Shown piece after piece: positions 63,224 to 64,000 of a DNA stretch of 64,000 nucleotides (the stretch's first letter is position 1; each line of letters begins with the position of its first letter). The stretch spans positions 3,844,001 to 3,908,000 of the forward strand of contig NZ_MODU01000004.1 of assembly GCF_001885075.1 (NCBI RefSeq), read 5' to 3'. This stretch comes from Alteromonas sp. V450 (GTDB lineage Bacteria; Pseudomonadota; Gammaproteobacteria; Enterobacterales; Alteromonadaceae). The notes below the pieces were generated by a model. The model made no database searches. It was not told where the DNA came from and worked only from the letters and a program-made list of their open reading frames with translations. The position numbers were made by a program, and so were the translations under genes.

Positions 63224-64000
63224 CTATTTCATTTGGTCGAACAAGTTCTCTAATGAAAGACCTTGATGACCCAACATATCGCGAAGGCGGCGAAGTGCTT
63301 CCACTTGAATTTGACGAACACGCTCACGTGTTAAACCAATTTCCGCACCCACATCTTCAAGGGTTGAAGGTTCATACCCCATAAGACCAAAACGGCGAGC
63401 AAGTACTTCGCGCTGCTTGGGGTTTAATTCTTCAAGCCAGCTCACTATATTACTTTTGATATCCGAGTCTTGTAAGCTCTCTTCAGGGCTAAACTCTTTC
63501 TCATCAGCAATAATATCGAGAAGGGCTTTGTCGTTTTCTCCACCAATGGGGGTATCAACAGATGTGATACGCTCATTTAGGCGAAGCATCTTAGTGACGT
63601 CTTCAACTGGTTTATCTAGCGCAGCTGCAATTTCTTCTGCAGTGGGCTCATGGTCAAGCTTTTGTGAAAGCTCGCGCGATGCGCGTAAATACACATTCAA
63701 CTCTTTTACTACATGAATAGGCAAACGAATGGTACGTGTTTGGTTCATGATAGCGCGTTCGATGGTTTGTCTTATCCACCACGTGGCATATGTTGAAAAG
63801 CGGAACCCGCGTTCAGGATCAAACTTTTCTACGGCGCGAATTAGGCCCAAATTACCTTCTTCAATAAGGTCTAATAGTGCTAAACCACGGTTGTTGTAAC
63901 GGCGTGCAATTTTCACAACAAGGCGAAGATTGCTCACAATCATACGTTTACGAGAGGCTTCACAGCCTTTCAGTGAACGGCGTGCAAAATAAACTTCCTC
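63224..64000 (-). CDS. rpoS: RNA polymerase sigma factor RpoS, C-terminal part (runs off the window)
   Basis: 259 codons of a sigma-70-family protein, open to the window end. Region 2 ([40 protein letters not shown]) and region 4 ([40 protein letters not shown]) are complete. [17 protein letters not shown] and the domain-3 part with [10 protein letters not shown] match RpoS rather than RpoD. It directs stationary-phase and stress transcription. The N-terminus lies beyond base 64000. Confidence 0.93.
   Translation of the reverse strand, partial: EEVYFARRSLKGCEASRKRMIVSNLRLVVKIARRYNNRGLALLDLIEEGNLGLIRAVEKFDPERGFRFSTYATWWIRQTIERAIMNQTRTIRLPIHVVKELNVYLRASRELSQKLDHEPTAEEIAAALDKPVEDVTKMLRLNERITSVDTPIGGENDKALLDIIADEKEFSPEESLQDSDIKSNIVSWLEELNPKQREVLARRFGLMGYEPSTLEDVGAEIGLTRERVRQIQVEALRRLRDMLGHQGLSLENLFDQMK

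Overview
The window looks like a chromosome segment of a marine gammaproteobacterium, most likely Alteromonas. The evidence is protein content and gene order only: rpoS, folA, obg-rpmA-rplU, ispB, pepQ, slt, fadBA, a peptidoglycan-recycling group and several outer-membrane porins. No database search was possible.

Layout. 1-8.4 kb: a partial gamma-glutamyltransferase gene, an NhaC antiporter, then a cell-wall group (GH3 hexosaminidase, MscS channel, NamZ-type muramidase, MurQ etherase) next to alanine racemase. 9.4-20.4 kb: ordinary chromosomal genes, including a YitT protein, VOC protein, Rho-binding antiterminator, porin, solute-binding protein, alginate-export-like porin, Nramp-like transporter, glyA, a LysR regulator and yjdM. 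49.8-64 kb (right flank): fadBA, slt, pepQ, a ZIP transporter, ispB, rplU-rpmA-obg, folA and the 3' part of rpoS.

The centre (about 20.5-49.7 kb) is a large sedentary chromosomal integron. A tyrosine recombinase with integron-integrase hallmarks lies at 48780-49739 on the + strand. Its probable attI is at about 48547-48600. From there about 28 kb of gene cassettes run leftward, nearly all on the - strand. I located 28 recognisable attC sites between 33.0 and 48.2 kb: 26 of 82-119 bp and two collapsed to about 50 bp. Further left the sites become truncated or mutated, as expected of the old end of an array.

Cassette cargo is typical: small membrane proteins and lipoproteins, a GNAT acetyltransferase, a GFA-family protein, XRE regulators, and two intact toxin-antitoxin pairs (ccdAB and a RelB/RelE type) read on the + strand against the array. 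A third toxin-antitoxin pair is decayed. Several genes are plausible immunity or conflict genes: a TIR-domain protein, a protein with an HEPN-like RxxxxH motif, a CPBP membrane protein and a secreted trypsin-ankyrin fusion. Two copies of an ORF-less cassette, about 88% identical by hand alignment, sit near the integrase. In many cassettes the TAA stop codon is supplied by the attC core itself.
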